From positions 1 through 56,090 of the IMG/VR virus record IMGVR_UViG_3300037191_001062: a DNA stretch of 56,090 nucleotides; one strand, given 5' to 3'. Positions 31,894-40,437 of the stretch are shown here, piece by piece. This stretch comes from a virus. The translations under genes and the position numbers were made by a program. Position 1 is the stretch's first letter, and the number at the start of each line of letters is the position of its first letter. The notes beneath the pieces are model-generated. The model worked only from the letters and a program-made list of their open reading frames with translations, searched no databases and was not told where the DNA came from.

Positions 31894-32341
31894 ACCACTA
31901 CTCACACCACTTCAAATGCTTGAACTTGGAGTTTTTGACGGCACATATTTCAAAAACGATTACAGCGACTTTAAAGAAGAAGTTAATGTTTCATCAAAAA
32001 ACCTATTCTTAGAGAAAGCCTCACAACCAATGTCTGTATGGATAGAAAATGGTTGGATAACTCCAGAAGATCAATTGGGTTGGTTTCAATGGTACACTCG
32101 CTACTACTACGGCCGCAGAATACAAAAATTAGATGAACACCAGATTAAACGTTGGAGATCATTCACTGCTCGACACGGAGCACAAGTGAAGAAAAATGGC
32201 GATTGTGATCTTACACAGCGAACAAAACAAAGACAAGCTTTACTTCATTGGGGGTGTGATCCAATTCCGGACGTTATTGACATCGAAGACAAGTATGAAT
32301 TTTTAAAAGAATATAAAGAACAATTAGCGTTTTGTTCTTGA
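31883..32341 (+). CDS. conserved viral protein, function unknown
   Basis: A 152-residue protein: KPLLTPLQMLELGVFDGTYF, WIENGWITPEDQLGWFQWYT, YYYGRRIQKLDEHQIKRW, and a C-terminal QRTKQRQALLHWGCDP. I recall this pattern as a widely shared hypothetical protein of large DNA viruses and phages. No function is known to me. It lacks its own ribosome site and may depend on the leader ORF. Confidence 0.7.
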   Translation: MEFKPLLTPLQMLELGVFDGTYFKNDYSDFKEEVNVSSKNLFLEKASQPMSVWIENGWITPEDQLGWFQWYTRYYYGRRIQKLDEHQIKRWRSFTARHGAQVKKNGDCDLTQRTKQRQALLHWGCDPIPDVIDIEDKYEFLKEYKEQLAFCS

Positions 32342-32369
32342 CATGTTATAATTTAAACTGGAGATAATT

Positions 32370-32672
32370 ATGAGTGAAGATGAGCAAATAAAACCAATTA
32401 GTATTAATCTAGATAGAGACGATTTTGTCGAAACTATAATTGCTGACTTGGTCGCATGTGGTTTATCAACAGAAGATCAAGATGTTAGGAAATCATGCGA
32501 AGTTATGATTGATTATTACACAAAAGGTAATGCAAATTTCGATGATAAGACCGAAACTGTAATTTGTAATTTAGATAATTATGGTGTTAACGACGATTTT
32601 GATAATTATGACGACGATTTTGATGCTACAAAATACGCTATTGATAATAATCGTTTTGGTTACTTCAACTAA
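32370..32672 (+). CDS. acidic protein, unknown
   Basis: A 100-residue very acidic protein with a C-terminal Asp/Asn/Tyr-rich stretch (DDFDNYDDDFDATKYAIDNN). ACTGGAGATAA precedes the ATG. DNA-mimic behaviour is conceivable from the charge, but there is no other evidence. Its stop overlaps the next ATG (TAATG). Confidence 0.55.
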   Translation: MSEDEQIKPISINLDRDDFVETIIADLVACGLSTEDQDVRKSCEVMIDYYTKGNANFDDKTETVICNLDNYGVNDDFDNYDDDFDATKYAIDNNRFGYFN

Positions 32673-32947
32673 TGGATTTGAAAATGACAAATGCGGCAGA
32701 TTATATGAAAGAATATAATTATGTTATACTATCAAGTCTTCAAAGAGGTTCATCACATTTCTCATATAATATAGAATCTTATCGTGTTGATTGTACTCAT
32801 GGTGGTTGGGGTGGAACGTTAGTCATAAACGAAGATGGAACATGTTTAGTTGATCTTGGTTTTGACGGTGTCATCGTCAATTATACCAGTTTTAAGTTTA
32901 CAGACCTAGTTTCATATTGCGATTGTGTATCGGCTAAACTAATCTAA
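32672..32947 (+). CDS. unknown small protein
   Basis: A 91-residue protein coupled to the acidic gene by TAATG. Beta-rich, with CTHGGWGGTLVINEDGTCLV. An in-frame ATG at 32684 is an alternative start. Not recognised. Confidence 0.55.
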   Translation: MDLKMTNAADYMKEYNYVILSSLQRGSSHFSYNIESYRVDCTHGGWGGTLVINEDGTCLVDLGFDGVIVNYTSFKFTDLVSYCDCVSAKLI

Positions 32948-32955
32948 CATAAATG

Positions 32956-32984
32956 TTGACATTTCACTTTGAGTTTATTATAAT
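32956..32984 (+). promoter_or_regulatory. early sigma70-type promoter
   Basis: TTGACA (32956-32961), 17-base spacer with TTTCACTTTGAG, TATAAT (32979-32984), then the ATAAATTGATAAAGG leader. Confidence 0.9.
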
Positions 32985-33014
32985 AGTTACATAAATTGAT
33001 AAAGGAAATATATT

Positions 33015-33428
33015 ATGACGATGCACATGATACGAGGTGCAAACTCTCTAAATAAGAAAAATCCTAAAGCTCCAAAGCGCACAAAATCCAATATGAATAA
33101 ATGGTCAGAAGGCCACTTAGAGTACAACAGAAGTAAATCTAAAGACAATCGAGTGACACTAGAAGACTATATTGGTATTATGCATGGTAAAATTCCGCAA
33201 TCACAAAAGTCTTCTGGTGAATCATTTGGCGAATATAAAATGTCTGAGCCACCTCGGCGTGGACCACAAATCCCGTCTTTGTCTGGTACTGGACATTCAT
33301 GTTCAAAAATCGAACCACAAAAATACACAGGAACCTTAATAAAAGGAATCAGCACAATGCACAAAAGTAATGCAATTCCGGTTATTAATAAACAAGAAAT
33401 GATAGACCACGCCAAAATGAGACGTTAA
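33015..33428 (+). CDS. conserved phage protein with YTGTLIKGISTMHKSN motif
   Basis: A 137-residue basic, largely disordered protein whose end (KYTGTLIKGISTMHKSNAIP) is a pattern found in small proteins of marine T4-like phages as I recall them. No function is known. It is directly behind a strong early promoter. Confidence 0.65.
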   Translation: MTMHMIRGANSLNKKNPKAPKRTKSNMNKWSEGHLEYNRSKSKDNRVTLEDYIGIMHGKIPQSQKSSGESFGEYKMSEPPRRGPQIPSLSGTGHSCSKIEPQKYTGTLIKGISTMHKSNAIPVINKQEMIDHAKMRR

Positions 33429-33443
33429 CAGGGAAAATGAATT

Positions 33444-33728
33444 ATGCGCAGATTTGATAAATTATGGATAGCATTTGTATTATGCTTGCTATTGAGTATT
33501 GTTTGTTATACTATTATTCACATTAGTACAACAAAGACTTTTTTAAAATTTGATGGAGATTATCAGACTTGCACTGAAACTCAAATAAAAGGTCCGGGCA
33601 TTGAAGATGCAATAGTAGAACAAGAATTCAAATTAAGGGAAACGTGCTACACTATTGCAAGTAATAGCAATAGAATACTCAACAAACGTGCTGATGAAAG
33701 ACTAAACAACATCAAAATTAGAGAGTAA
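33444..33728 (+). CDS. single-pass membrane protein
   Basis: A 94-residue protein with one N-terminal membrane helix (about residues 8-27) and a soluble outer part with two cysteines. Could be an anchored or secreted small protein. Unknown function. Confidence 0.55.
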   Translation: MRRFDKLWIAFVLCLLLSIVCYTIIHISTTKTFLKFDGDYQTCTETQIKGPGIEDAIVEQEFKLRETCYTIASNSNRILNKRADERLNNIKIRE

Positions 33729-33731
33729 TAT

Positions 33732-33849
33732 ATGATTAAGTTTTTTGTTGAAATTTAGAAAACAAAGTAAACCAATTAAACGACGAGATTACGGTAGGCA
33801 TTACTGCGTAGACGAAGATTTTTATAACAACCCAACAGGAAAGAAATAA
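33732..33849 (+). pseudogene. small basic protein gene, apparently shifted by one T
   Basis: ATG 33732 reads only 8 codons (MIKFFVEI) to a stop. With five instead of six T in the run at 33741-33746 it would read on as MIKFLLKFRKQSKPIKRRDY then GRHYCVDEDFYNNPTGKK, 38 residues, to TAA 33847. The codons downstream look like real coding sequence. Either a homopolymer error or a real slip. Confidence 0.45.
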
Positions 33850-33876
33850 CGTTGGAATAATTCATCACAGATAACA

Positions 33877-33884
33877 TATAAATA
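33877..33884 (+). promoter_or_regulatory. T4-type late promoter before the resolvase gene
   Basis: TATAAATA, 30 bases upstream of the RuvC-like resolvase ATG, in a region otherwise using early promoters. Confidence 0.65.
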
Positions 33885-33913
33885 CCTTTATATAAAAAAG
33901 TGAGGTATTTAAT

Positions 33914-34462
33914 ATGGTTGTCTGTGGAATAGATTATAGTATGACAAGTCCAGCTATTTGTGTGCATAGTGGTGATGAGTGGAGTTACGATAATTGTATT
34001 TTTTATTATATCGTTAGTAAAGAAAAGAATTTAGTAAGCAAAGATCAATATAAAAGTGTGATATACCCAGAGTGGGAACATAACATACAGAGATTCGATA
34101 ATCTTGGTAGTTGGTCTATTGATATATTAACAAAACATGATGTTAAAGTTGCTTATATCGAAGGATATGCTTTTGGTGCTAAAGGTTTAGTGTTTAATAT
34201 GGCTGAAAATGGAGGCATACTTAAACACAAAATTTGGATGGCTGGAATATTTCAAGAAGTTGTACCTCCATCAGTTATTAAGAAATTTGCAACTGGAAAG
34301 GGTAACTCAAATAAAGAAAAGATGTACGAAGCATTTATTGAAGAAACCGGTATTGATGTAAGAAAGGAAATTGATATTATAAGCAATAGTTGGAATCCAG
34401 TATCTGATATTGTAGATGCTTATTATATCGCAAAATACGCATATGAAAATAAGGTGAAATAA
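33914..34462 (+). CDS. RuvC-like Holliday junction resolvase
   Basis: A 182-residue RNase-H-fold nuclease. Acidic active-site positions fit RuvC: GIDYSMTSPAIC (Asp7), VAYIEGYAFGAKG (Glu) and PVSDIVDAYYIAKYA (two Asp). FATGKGNSNKEKM resembles the basic pre-catalytic helix. It would resolve branched replication intermediates before packaging, the job of endonuclease VII in T4. The late promoter at 33877 fits that timing. Confidence 0.85.
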   Translation: MVVCGIDYSMTSPAICVHSGDEWSYDNCIFYYIVSKEKNLVSKDQYKSVIYPEWEHNIQRFDNLGSWSIDILTKHDVKVAYIEGYAFGAKGLVFNMAENGGILKHKIWMAGIFQEVVPPSVIKKFATGKGNSNKEKMYEAFIEETGIDVRKEIDIISNSWNPVSDIVDAYYIAKYAYENKVK

Positions 34463-34465
34463 ATT

Positions 34466-35098
34466 ATGATAGTTATTTATAACGGCCCGCCAGGGTCTGG
34501 TAAAGATGATGCTTGTTTAAAAATGATGGAACATGGATATATTCATTTATCATTTAAAGGCGAATTATATAAAGAAGTAGCTGATTTTTATAATGTAGAC
34601 TATAACTGGTTTATGGAAGGATACGCTGTTAGAGAAGTAAAAGAAAACGTTAGGGAACAGTCACTTGGCTGGAAAACTAGACGTGAAGCTATGATCTATG
34701 TTGCAGAATCTGTAATTAAACCATTCCACGGTAAAGACTATTTTGGTAAAAAAGTATTAGACCAAATAGATCCAACAAAAAACTACTGTATATCTGACGC
34801 TGGTTACGCTGAAGAAGTTCAGCCACTTGTAGATGCATTCGGTGAAGAACTTATAAACATAGTTCAAATTGAACGAAAAGGTTGCGACTTTTCGAATGAC
34901 AAGCGAAGATATATTGGCGAGCCAAAAAGCGGTACGTTAGCGTTCTTTAATCAAGAAAAAATACAAATAGAAGAACCGAGAGAGTTTATTAAAACTAGCT
35001 TTAGTGTTGACACATATCTGATACGTAATAACACAACTCTAGAAAACTTTTATATTCATGTTAATCACATAGTGTTTTTACTCTCAGAAAAAGGCTAA
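34466..35098 (+). CDS. P-loop kinase, dNMP-kinase-like
   Basis: A 210-residue protein with Walker A GPPGSGKDDA (residues 7-16), then SFKGELYKEVADFY, SLGWKTRREAMIYVAE and YCISDAGYAEEVQPL. This resembles T4-type deoxynucleoside monophosphate kinases (gp1 role), which phosphorylate dTMP, dGMP and modified dCMP. Immediately followed by two glycosyltransferase genes. Substrate unknown. Confidence 0.72.
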   Translation: MIVIYNGPPGSGKDDACLKMMEHGYIHLSFKGELYKEVADFYNVDYNWFMEGYAVREVKENVREQSLGWKTRREAMIYVAESVIKPFHGKDYFGKKVLDQIDPTKNYCISDAGYAEEVQPLVDAFGEELINIVQIERKGCDFSNDKRRYIGEPKSGTLAFFNQEKIQIEEPREFIKTSFSVDTYLIRNNTTLENFYIHVNHIVFLLSEKG

Positions 35099-35101
35099 TG
35101 T

Positions 35102-35869
35102 ATGTTAAAGTTATCTAATATATCAGTTCCCAATATAATTAATTTGAAAGAATGTCGCGACCGCATGAAATATATGAGAGACGAATTTCTAAAACTTGGT
35201 ATCGAAGATATACAATTCCACCAGTTTGATAGATATAACAACAATACATCTATACAGTTTACTGGCGACCAAGAATTAATTAACTCAACATCTAAAGGCG
35301 TTGCATCTTCTCATTTATTAACTATTAAATGGTGGTTAGACAATACAGATGAATCAATTGGTTTATTTTTTGAAGATGACGTTGATTTCGAGCATGTTCA
35401 TAAATGGAATTTTACGTTTAACGAATTTATAGAGCGATGTGGTGATTCGTGGGATGCATTACAATTGTGCATCGTGTGTGAATATCCATATGATGTTTAT
35501 AATAAGTATCCAGTTATGACTCCTCGCCCTCGAAATTTATGGGATCATGGTTTGCAATGCTATGTTCTGAAAAGAGAATATGCTCAAAAATTAGTTAACT
35601 TTTATTTTAACGAAAATAATAGTATTAATTTGCGAATGCCTGATGGAGTTCCAATTTCAGTTGAAAATAACGTATTATGTGGATTTGGAAATGTAGTAAC
35701 GTTCCCATTATTTAATCACAACATAACTAATTTTTATTCAAAAAACATATATACTCCAGATGGACAATCAACTTCATCAATACATTCGTATGAATACATA
35801 AAAAATTGGTGGGAAAGAGTAGGTTACAAAATGAATTTAGAGCAAATATTTAACAACACGGAGAATTAA
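35102..35869 (+). CDS. glycosyltransferase, family 25-like
   Basis: A 255-residue protein with an opening NIINLKECRDRMKYMRDEF, KGVASSHLLTIKWW, and the GLFFEDDVDFEHV metal-binding EDD motif (about residues 97-105), followed by WDALQLC and HGLQCYVLKREYAQKL. This is the layout of family 25 glycosyltransferases. Either a host surface glycan or phage DNA/protein could be the acceptor; the sequence does not say. Confidence 0.75.
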   Translation: MLKLSNISVPNIINLKECRDRMKYMRDEFLKLGIEDIQFHQFDRYNNNTSIQFTGDQELINSTSKGVASSHLLTIKWWLDNTDESIGLFFEDDVDFEHVHKWNFTFNEFIERCGDSWDALQLCIVCEYPYDVYNKYPVMTPRPRNLWDHGLQCYVLKREYAQKLVNFYFNENNSINLRMPDGVPISVENNVLCGFGNVVTFPLFNHNITNFYSKNIYTPDGQSTSSIHSYEYIKNWWERVGYKMNLEQIFNNTEN

Positions 35870-35872
35870 ATT

Positions 35873-36832
35873 ATGAGCTGCATATACAAGGGTTCTGTTA
35901 TAGAAACAGAACTTTCAAAGAGTTCAAAAGGTGGTACTGAAATGATGCGAGATCGTCTTATCAAACATCTTGATCCAAAATTACTAGAACAGGTTGCAAT
36001 ACATTTTTCAAGACCAAAGGTTTTGTATGAAGATGTTCCAAATATTCTATATTGCCACGACTTGGCAAATGATCCAGCTACAGATACATTAAAAGATCAA
36101 GGACATTTAAAGTTCGATCACATCGTTTTTGTAAGTGCTTGGCAGAGAGATCAATTTATATATAACTACAAAATACCTTATGACAAGTGTTCGGTGATTC
36201 ATAATGCAATTGAAAAGAAATACTCACCACGTGATAAGTATTCTGTAGGTGATAAAATAAAATTCATTTATCACACAACTCCGCATCGGGGTTTAGAGTT
36301 GCTTGTTCCAGTATTCGAATGGCTTTGTGAAAAGTTTGATAATATTGAGTTGGAAGTATATTCTTCATTTGAAATTTACGGATGGGGTCATCTGGATGAG
36401 CAATACAAAGAACTATTCAGTAAAATTGAAAATCATCCAAAAATGAACTATCATGGATCAGTTAGTAATGAAAAAGTGCTTGAAGCTCTTGACGAGTCTC
36501 ACATTTTCTTGTATCCCAATGTGAGGTTAGAAACATCATGCATCTCAATGATTGAAGCAATTAAGAGTCAAGTAATTTGTATTCATCCTAATTTTGGTGC
36601 ATTAGTAGAAACTGCGTCTAACGCAACGATAATGTACGACTACGCTCAAGACGCTAACATCCACGCAAACAGAGCTTACCATATAACAAATTTAGTAATA
36701 GAAAGAATAATGCAAGATAGAGATTATTTTAATAAAATTACTACGTCAGATCGATACAATCTATCACGGAATGATGTTGGCACATACAGAGCGCTCTGGG
36801 GCGGTTTATTGAAAAATATTGTTAATAAATAA
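35873..36832 (+). CDS. glycosyltransferase, group 1 (GT4-like)
   Basis: A 319-residue GT-B enzyme: SKGGTEMMRDRLIKHL at the start, FDHIVFVSAWQRDQF, VIHNAIEKKY, then YHTTPHRGLELLVPVF and LYPNVRLETSCISMIEAIKS, the donor-binding Glu region typical of GT4. It lies 3 bases after the family-25-like gene, so the two probably act on one acceptor. Confidence 0.82.
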   Translation: MSCIYKGSVIETELSKSSKGGTEMMRDRLIKHLDPKLLEQVAIHFSRPKVLYEDVPNILYCHDLANDPATDTLKDQGHLKFDHIVFVSAWQRDQFIYNYKIPYDKCSVIHNAIEKKYSPRDKYSVGDKIKFIYHTTPHRGLELLVPVFEWLCEKFDNIELEVYSSFEIYGWGHLDEQYKELFSKIENHPKMNYHGSVSNEKVLEALDESHIFLYPNVRLETSCISMIEAIKSQVICIHPNFGALVETASNATIMYDYAQDANIHANRAYHITNLVIERIMQDRDYFNKITTSDRYNLSRNDVGTYRALWGGLLKNIVNK

Positions 36833-36841
36833 AAATAAGCG

Positions 36842-36870
36842 TTGACATTAGAACAAAAGTTTGTTATAAT
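36842..36870 (+). promoter_or_regulatory. early sigma70-type promoter
   Basis: TTGACA (36842-36847), 17-base spacer, TATAAT (36865-36870). It precedes the RNase H gene by about 140 bases. Confidence 0.88.
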
Positions 36871-36953
36871 AGATACTCAAAAATAAACAAGTTCCACTAT
36901 ATTAACAGACGTTAAATAATGTGGTTATAGACAAAAACCAGGAATCGTTAATT

Positions 36954-37016
36954 ATGAGAAAAAATACAATTGTATTGATTTTAACTAAAGTGTCTACTGA
37001 CGCGGGAGGTGTGTGA
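36954..37016 (+). CDS. possible 20-residue leader ORF
   Basis: MRKNTIVLILTKVSTDAGGV ends by overlapping the GTG start of the RNase H gene (GTGTGA). It includes the GGGAGGT ribosome site of that gene, so its translation could affect RNase H initiation. Confidence 0.35.
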   Translation: MRKNTIVLILTKVSTDAGGV

Positions 37017-37876
37017 TTGCTATATTTGTAGATTATAATCAAGTAGTAATAGCTTCACTATTCGCTAGTATTGGAAATCACCATAATGTTGATTTAGATG
37101 AAAATCTAATTCGACATATGTTCCTGAATTCGATCAGAGCTAATAAAAAGAAATTTTGTAAAGATTACGGCGATATAGTCATCTGTGCAGACAGCCAGGA
37201 TGTTTGGCGCAGAGATTTTTATCCTTACTACAAGGCTAACCGTCGCAAAGCAAAAGGCGATTCAGATTTAGATTGGAAAGCACTCTTCGAAATTATGGAC
37301 AAAATTCGTAATGAGTTAATAGATTACTTTCCTTATAAAGTTCTAAAAGTAGATCGTACCGAAGCTGATGATATTATTGGAGTTCTTGGTCATCACTTAG
37401 GTACTGAATTAAACACGGGATCTGAAAAACACTTAGTTTTATCAGCTGACGGAGATTATGTACAATTACAGAAATTTGCAAACTTTGATCAGTATGATCC
37501 TATTCGTAAGCGTTGGTTGAAGCATGCTAATCCAGAATTATATTTAGCTGACCACATAATTCGAGGCGATACTGGTGACGGTGTTCCTAATATACTATCT
37601 CAAGATAATTGTCTTGCGGTCGGTATAAGACAAAAAGCAATGACGCAAAAACGTGTTGCTCTTCTCATGAAAGGCGAAGAGCATATGGACGAAGAAACAA
37701 AACTTCGATATTATCGCAACAAAAAAATGATCGACTTATCTCAAGTTCCTCAAGAATATGTAGATGCTATATTAATACAATGGGAAAAACCGTCCAAAGT
37801 TGGTCGCGAAAAGCTCTTTAACTTTTTTATTCAGAAAAAACTAAAAAACTTAATCACAGATATACAGGACTTTTAA
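37013..37876 (+). CDS. rnh: RNase H / 5'-3' exonuclease (T4 Rnh type)
   Basis: A 287-residue FEN-1-type 5'-nuclease starting at GTG behind GGGAGGT. Acidic clusters: AIFVDYNQV (Asp7), IVICADSQDVWRRDFYPYYK, DRTEADDIIGVLGHHLG, LSADGDYVQLQ and IRGDTGDGVPNI. It removes RNA primers and short flaps from lagging-strand fragments. The next gene starts right after the stop. Confidence 0.9.
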   Translation: MIAIFVDYNQVVIASLFASIGNHHNVDLDENLIRHMFLNSIRANKKKFCKDYGDIVICADSQDVWRRDFYPYYKANRRKAKGDSDLDWKALFEIMDKIRNELIDYFPYKVLKVDRTEADDIIGVLGHHLGTELNTGSEKHLVLSADGDYVQLQKFANFDQYDPIRKRWLKHANPELYLADHIIRGDTGDGVPNILSQDNCLAVGIRQKAMTQKRVALLMKGEEHMDEETKLRYYRNKKMIDLSQVPQEYVDAILIQWEKPSKVGREKLFNFFIQKKLKNLITDIQDF

Positions 37877-38302
37877 ATGCAAATTTCTATTTCAGAAATC
37901 ATCAACAAATTGGCATCGCTGAAAACTAATAAAAAAAAGATTGAATGGATTCACGAGAATGATTCAACTCCATTGAGAATAGTTCTTCGACTCACTTATG
38001 ATTCTAGCGTTGAATTTTTAATACCGAATACTGCACCTCCTTGGAAAAAGAACGCATATGTTGGTGTAGAAGGTATGCTGTATAAAGAAGCTCGTAGGTT
38101 GCGAATCTTCGTTAAAGGTTGTGGTTATGATCAACTCAAACAAGTTAAGCGTGAAACTCTGTTCATAACTCTGCTTGAAGATGTTAATAATGACGATGCT
38201 ATATTGCTCACAAAAATGATTACTCAAAAGCCGTTTAAAGGACTTACTGTAAAAGTTCTTCTAGAAGCACTCCCAGATTTATTTCAAATGAAATTAGCTT
38301 AA
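37877..38302 (+). CDS. DUF6433-type protein
   Basis: A 141-residue protein with the pattern ASLKTNKKKIEWIHENDSTP, LRLTYDSSVEFLIP, LYKEARRLRIFVKG and LLEDVNNDDAILLTKMI. It is conserved beside rnh-type genes in marine T4-like phages and annotated as a DUF. Probably linked to replication, from position only. Confidence 0.78.
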   Translation: MQISISEIINKLASLKTNKKKIEWIHENDSTPLRIVLRLTYDSSVEFLIPNTAPPWKKNAYVGVEGMLYKEARRLRIFVKGCGYDQLKQVKRETLFITLLEDVNNDDAILLTKMITQKPFKGLTVKVLLEALPDLFQMKLA

Positions 38303-38311
38303 TAAGGAAGT

Positions 38312-38470
38312 ATGATGAAGCGTTTTAAAAACTTTAAAGAAGACTTAAATTCATATGAAAATGAGTGGGGCAATATAAACGAAGATAACAAAGCGAAGAA
38401 AAATAAAGTTCAAAAGATAAGATGTGATCGTAAGAAAAAAGAAGATGAGAAGTTTTCAGCTTTTGATTAA
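38312..38470 (+). CDS. small basic protein, unknown
   Basis: A 52-residue, Lys/Glu/Asp-rich protein (MMKRFKNFKEDLNSYENEWG...). AAGGAAG lies upstream; a second ATG three bases on could be the start. No recognised family. Confidence 0.6.
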   Translation: MMKRFKNFKEDLNSYENEWGNINEDNKAKKNKVQKIRCDRKKKEDEKFSAFD

Positions 38471-38477
38471 ATAATGG

Positions 38478-38506
38478 TTAACGTTAACACAAGGATGTGT
38501 TATAAT
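38478..38506 (+). promoter_or_regulatory. early promoter with weak -35
   Basis: TTAACG (38478-38483), 17-base spacer, TATAAT (38501-38506), then ATAAATTAATAAAGG. Confidence 0.7.
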
Positions 38507-38534
38507 AATTATATAAATTAATAAAGGATTAATT

Positions 38535-38762
38535 ATGAATAAGATTACTAAAGTGAGGTGGGGTGGCGGTGCTGGTGAATTAGTTGGTATAGTAGAAGTT
38601 GTAAATTGCAACGAAACTGCGCATTATATAAGATTAGTAGAGTATGGTGGATTTGACCCCGAGGCTGACGCTATTCACGTAGCGCAGTATGGCGGCAAAA
38701 TTAACTTAGACATTAACACATTGGTTAGTTTAGAAGTACTACCTAACCCAATAATTTTTTAA
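38535..38762 (+). CDS. small protein, unknown
   Basis: A 75-residue, beta-rich, SH3-sized protein (MNKITKVRWGGGAGELVGIV...) behind its own promoter and AAAGGATT. Not recognised. The HAD gene follows 10 bases later. Confidence 0.55.
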   Translation: MNKITKVRWGGGAGELVGIVEVVNCNETAHYIRLVEYGGFDPEADAIHVAQYGGKINLDINTLVSLEVLPNPIIF

Positions 38763-38772
38763 AGAGAACATT

Positions 38773-39360
38773 ATGAAAGATAAATTAATATTAGTAGATT
38801 GTGACGGCGTATTGCTAGACTGGTTTTATGCGTTTAAACAGTGGATGAAGCGACACGGTTATGGTGAACCTCAGATGTTCGATGGCAAGTCTTATTACGA
38901 TGTTTCAAAATCATTTGGAATAAGTAAGAAAGAAGGTAAAAAGTTAGTTCGTATGTTTAACGAATCCGCTACAATACGTAAACTTCCACCTCTACGTGAC
39001 GCCATTAAATACGTTAAAAAATTACATCAAGATCACGGCTATATCTTCCACGCAATAACATCATTAAGTGATGATTGTTATTCTCAACACCTTCGCACTA
39101 AAAATCTAATTGAATTATTCGGTCCAACTGTATTCGAAAAATACGTATATCTTGATACTGGCGCTGATAAAGATGAAGCACTACTACCATACAAAGATAG
39201 TGAATGCTATTGGGTTGAAGATAAAGAAAGCAACGCTCAGTTGGGATATGAACTTGGTTTAGACCCATTATTAATGGCACACCCATTTAATACGTTTCAT
39301 AAAACTGATGCTCGCAGAGTTCAAAATTGGAAAGAAATTTATGAGATTGTCACCGGATAA
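38773..39360 (+). CDS. HAD-superfamily phosphatase
   Basis: A 195-residue HAD-fold hydrolase. Motif I LVDCDGVLLDWF (Asp8, Asp10), motif II AITSLSDD and motif IV-like YWVEDKESNAQLGYELG are visible. It may be a 5'-nucleotidase or nucleotide-linked phosphatase, as is common in T4-like phages. Substrate unknown. Confidence 0.8.
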   Translation: MKDKLILVDCDGVLLDWFYAFKQWMKRHGYGEPQMFDGKSYYDVSKSFGISKKEGKKLVRMFNESATIRKLPPLRDAIKYVKKLHQDHGYIFHAITSLSDDCYSQHLRTKNLIELFGPTVFEKYVYLDTGADKDEALLPYKDSECYWVEDKESNAQLGYELGLDPLLMAHPFNTFHKTDARRVQNWKEIYEIVTG

Positions 39361-39372
39361 TCTCTTTATTTG

Positions 39373-39380
39373 TATAAATA
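39373..39380 (+). promoter_or_regulatory. T4-type late promoter
   Basis: TATAAATA, 35 bases before the 39415 start. Confidence 0.65.
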
Positions 39381-39414
39381 AAATTATATGTTCTATATAA
39401 TTGTTAGGAATAAG

Positions 39415-39657
39415 ATGCCAACGTACGATTTCAGAAATAATAAAACTAACGAAGAATTCGAAAAAAGACTATCTATGTCTGACCGCGAAACATATCTAAA
39501 AGAAAATCCTCATATTCAACAAATTCATAGACAGTCAGCTCAGTTGATTGATTCTAGGAATACCACCGCGGTAAATAATAAACCCGACTCTGGTTTTCGT
39601 GATGTACTAAAAAACATAAAATCTCACCACAAGGTTAACAACATTAACGACTTCTAA
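39415..39657 (+). CDS. FmdB-derived small phage protein without zinc ligands
   Basis: An 80-residue protein: MPTYDFRNNKTNEEFEKRLS..., YLKENPHIQQIH, SGFRDVLKNIKSHHKVNNI. The pattern is that of T4-like phage proteins derived from FmdB ribbons, but no CxxC pair is left. ATG 39415 has TTAGGAAT upstream; an ATG at 39388 is in frame but overlaps the promoter region. Expressed late by its promoter. Confidence 0.7.
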   Translation: MPTYDFRNNKTNEEFEKRLSMSDRETYLKENPHIQQIHRQSAQLIDSRNTTAVNNKPDSGFRDVLKNIKSHHKVNNINDF

Positions 39658-39671
39658 TAAGGGGTACTTTT

Positions 39672-40424
39672 ATGGGTAAGCAGAGCAACACAAGACACGC
39701 AAACTCTCGTGACAAACGCAAAACACAAAGGGAAGAAAGGCAACATCTAAATACTAGATTTGCAATGTCAGAAATCCAACCTTTAACTGACCGCCAAGAA
39801 GACATGTTTAATGCATACGAAGATGATCACAATATTATAGCGGTAGGTACAGCTGGAACAGGTAAAACAATGTGCGCACTATATTTAGCTTTAACTGACA
39901 TATTAGCTTTGACGGATTATAAGCGCGTAGTAATAATAAGATCAGCAGTACAGACTAGAGAGCAAGGGCATATGCCCGGGACTAAGGAACAGAAAGAAGC
40001 TCATTTCAGTGCGCCATATTCATCAATAGTTAACGAACTTTTCGAAAGAGGTGATGCATGGGAAATACTAACTAAGAAACAACAAATCGTATTCACAACA
40101 ACTTCATTTATTCGTGGCACAACATTAGATAACGCAGTAGTTATAGTTGATGAATGTCAGTCAATGACATTCCATGAATTAGATACTGTTATAACACGAG
40201 TCGGTAAAAATACAAAAATCATCTTTTGTGGTGATACTAGGCAAGACGATCTCAAATCATCACGCAACCGTGCAGATGTTACAGGATTACCGGACTTTTT
40301 AAACATTATAGATAAGATGGATTCATTTGAGTTTGTTGAATTTAATCGAGACGACATCGTTAGATCTGGACTTGTTAAAGAATACATAGTCGAAAAAGAA
40401 AAATATGAATCGTTAGCAGCGTAG
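39672..40424 (+). CDS. phoH: PhoH-like P-loop protein
   Basis: A 250-residue PhoH-family ATPase. Walker A GTAGTGKTMCAL (about residues 59-70), IIRSAVQTREQGHMPG, SFIRGTTLDNAVVIVDECQS (Walker B) and IIFCGDTRQDDL. Phage PhoH proteins are very common in marine phages; a helicase/RNA-related role is likely, the exact function is unsettled. The N-terminus is basic and His-rich. Confidence 0.92.
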   Translation: MGKQSNTRHANSRDKRKTQREERQHLNTRFAMSEIQPLTDRQEDMFNAYEDDHNIIAVGTAGTGKTMCALYLALTDILALTDYKRVVIIRSAVQTREQGHMPGTKEQKEAHFSAPYSSIVNELFERGDAWEILTKKQQIVFTTTSFIRGTTLDNAVVIVDECQSMTFHELDTVITRVGKNTKIIFCGDTRQDDLKSSRNRADVTGLPDFLNIIDKMDSFEFVEFNRDDIVRSGLVKEYIVEKEKYESLAA

Positions 40425-40437
40425 CCAGTATACATAA

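Noticed and set aside
32338-32351. TTGACA followed by TATAAT within a few bases
   Set aside because: The boxes are far too close to form a promoter; the proper -35 position is poor.
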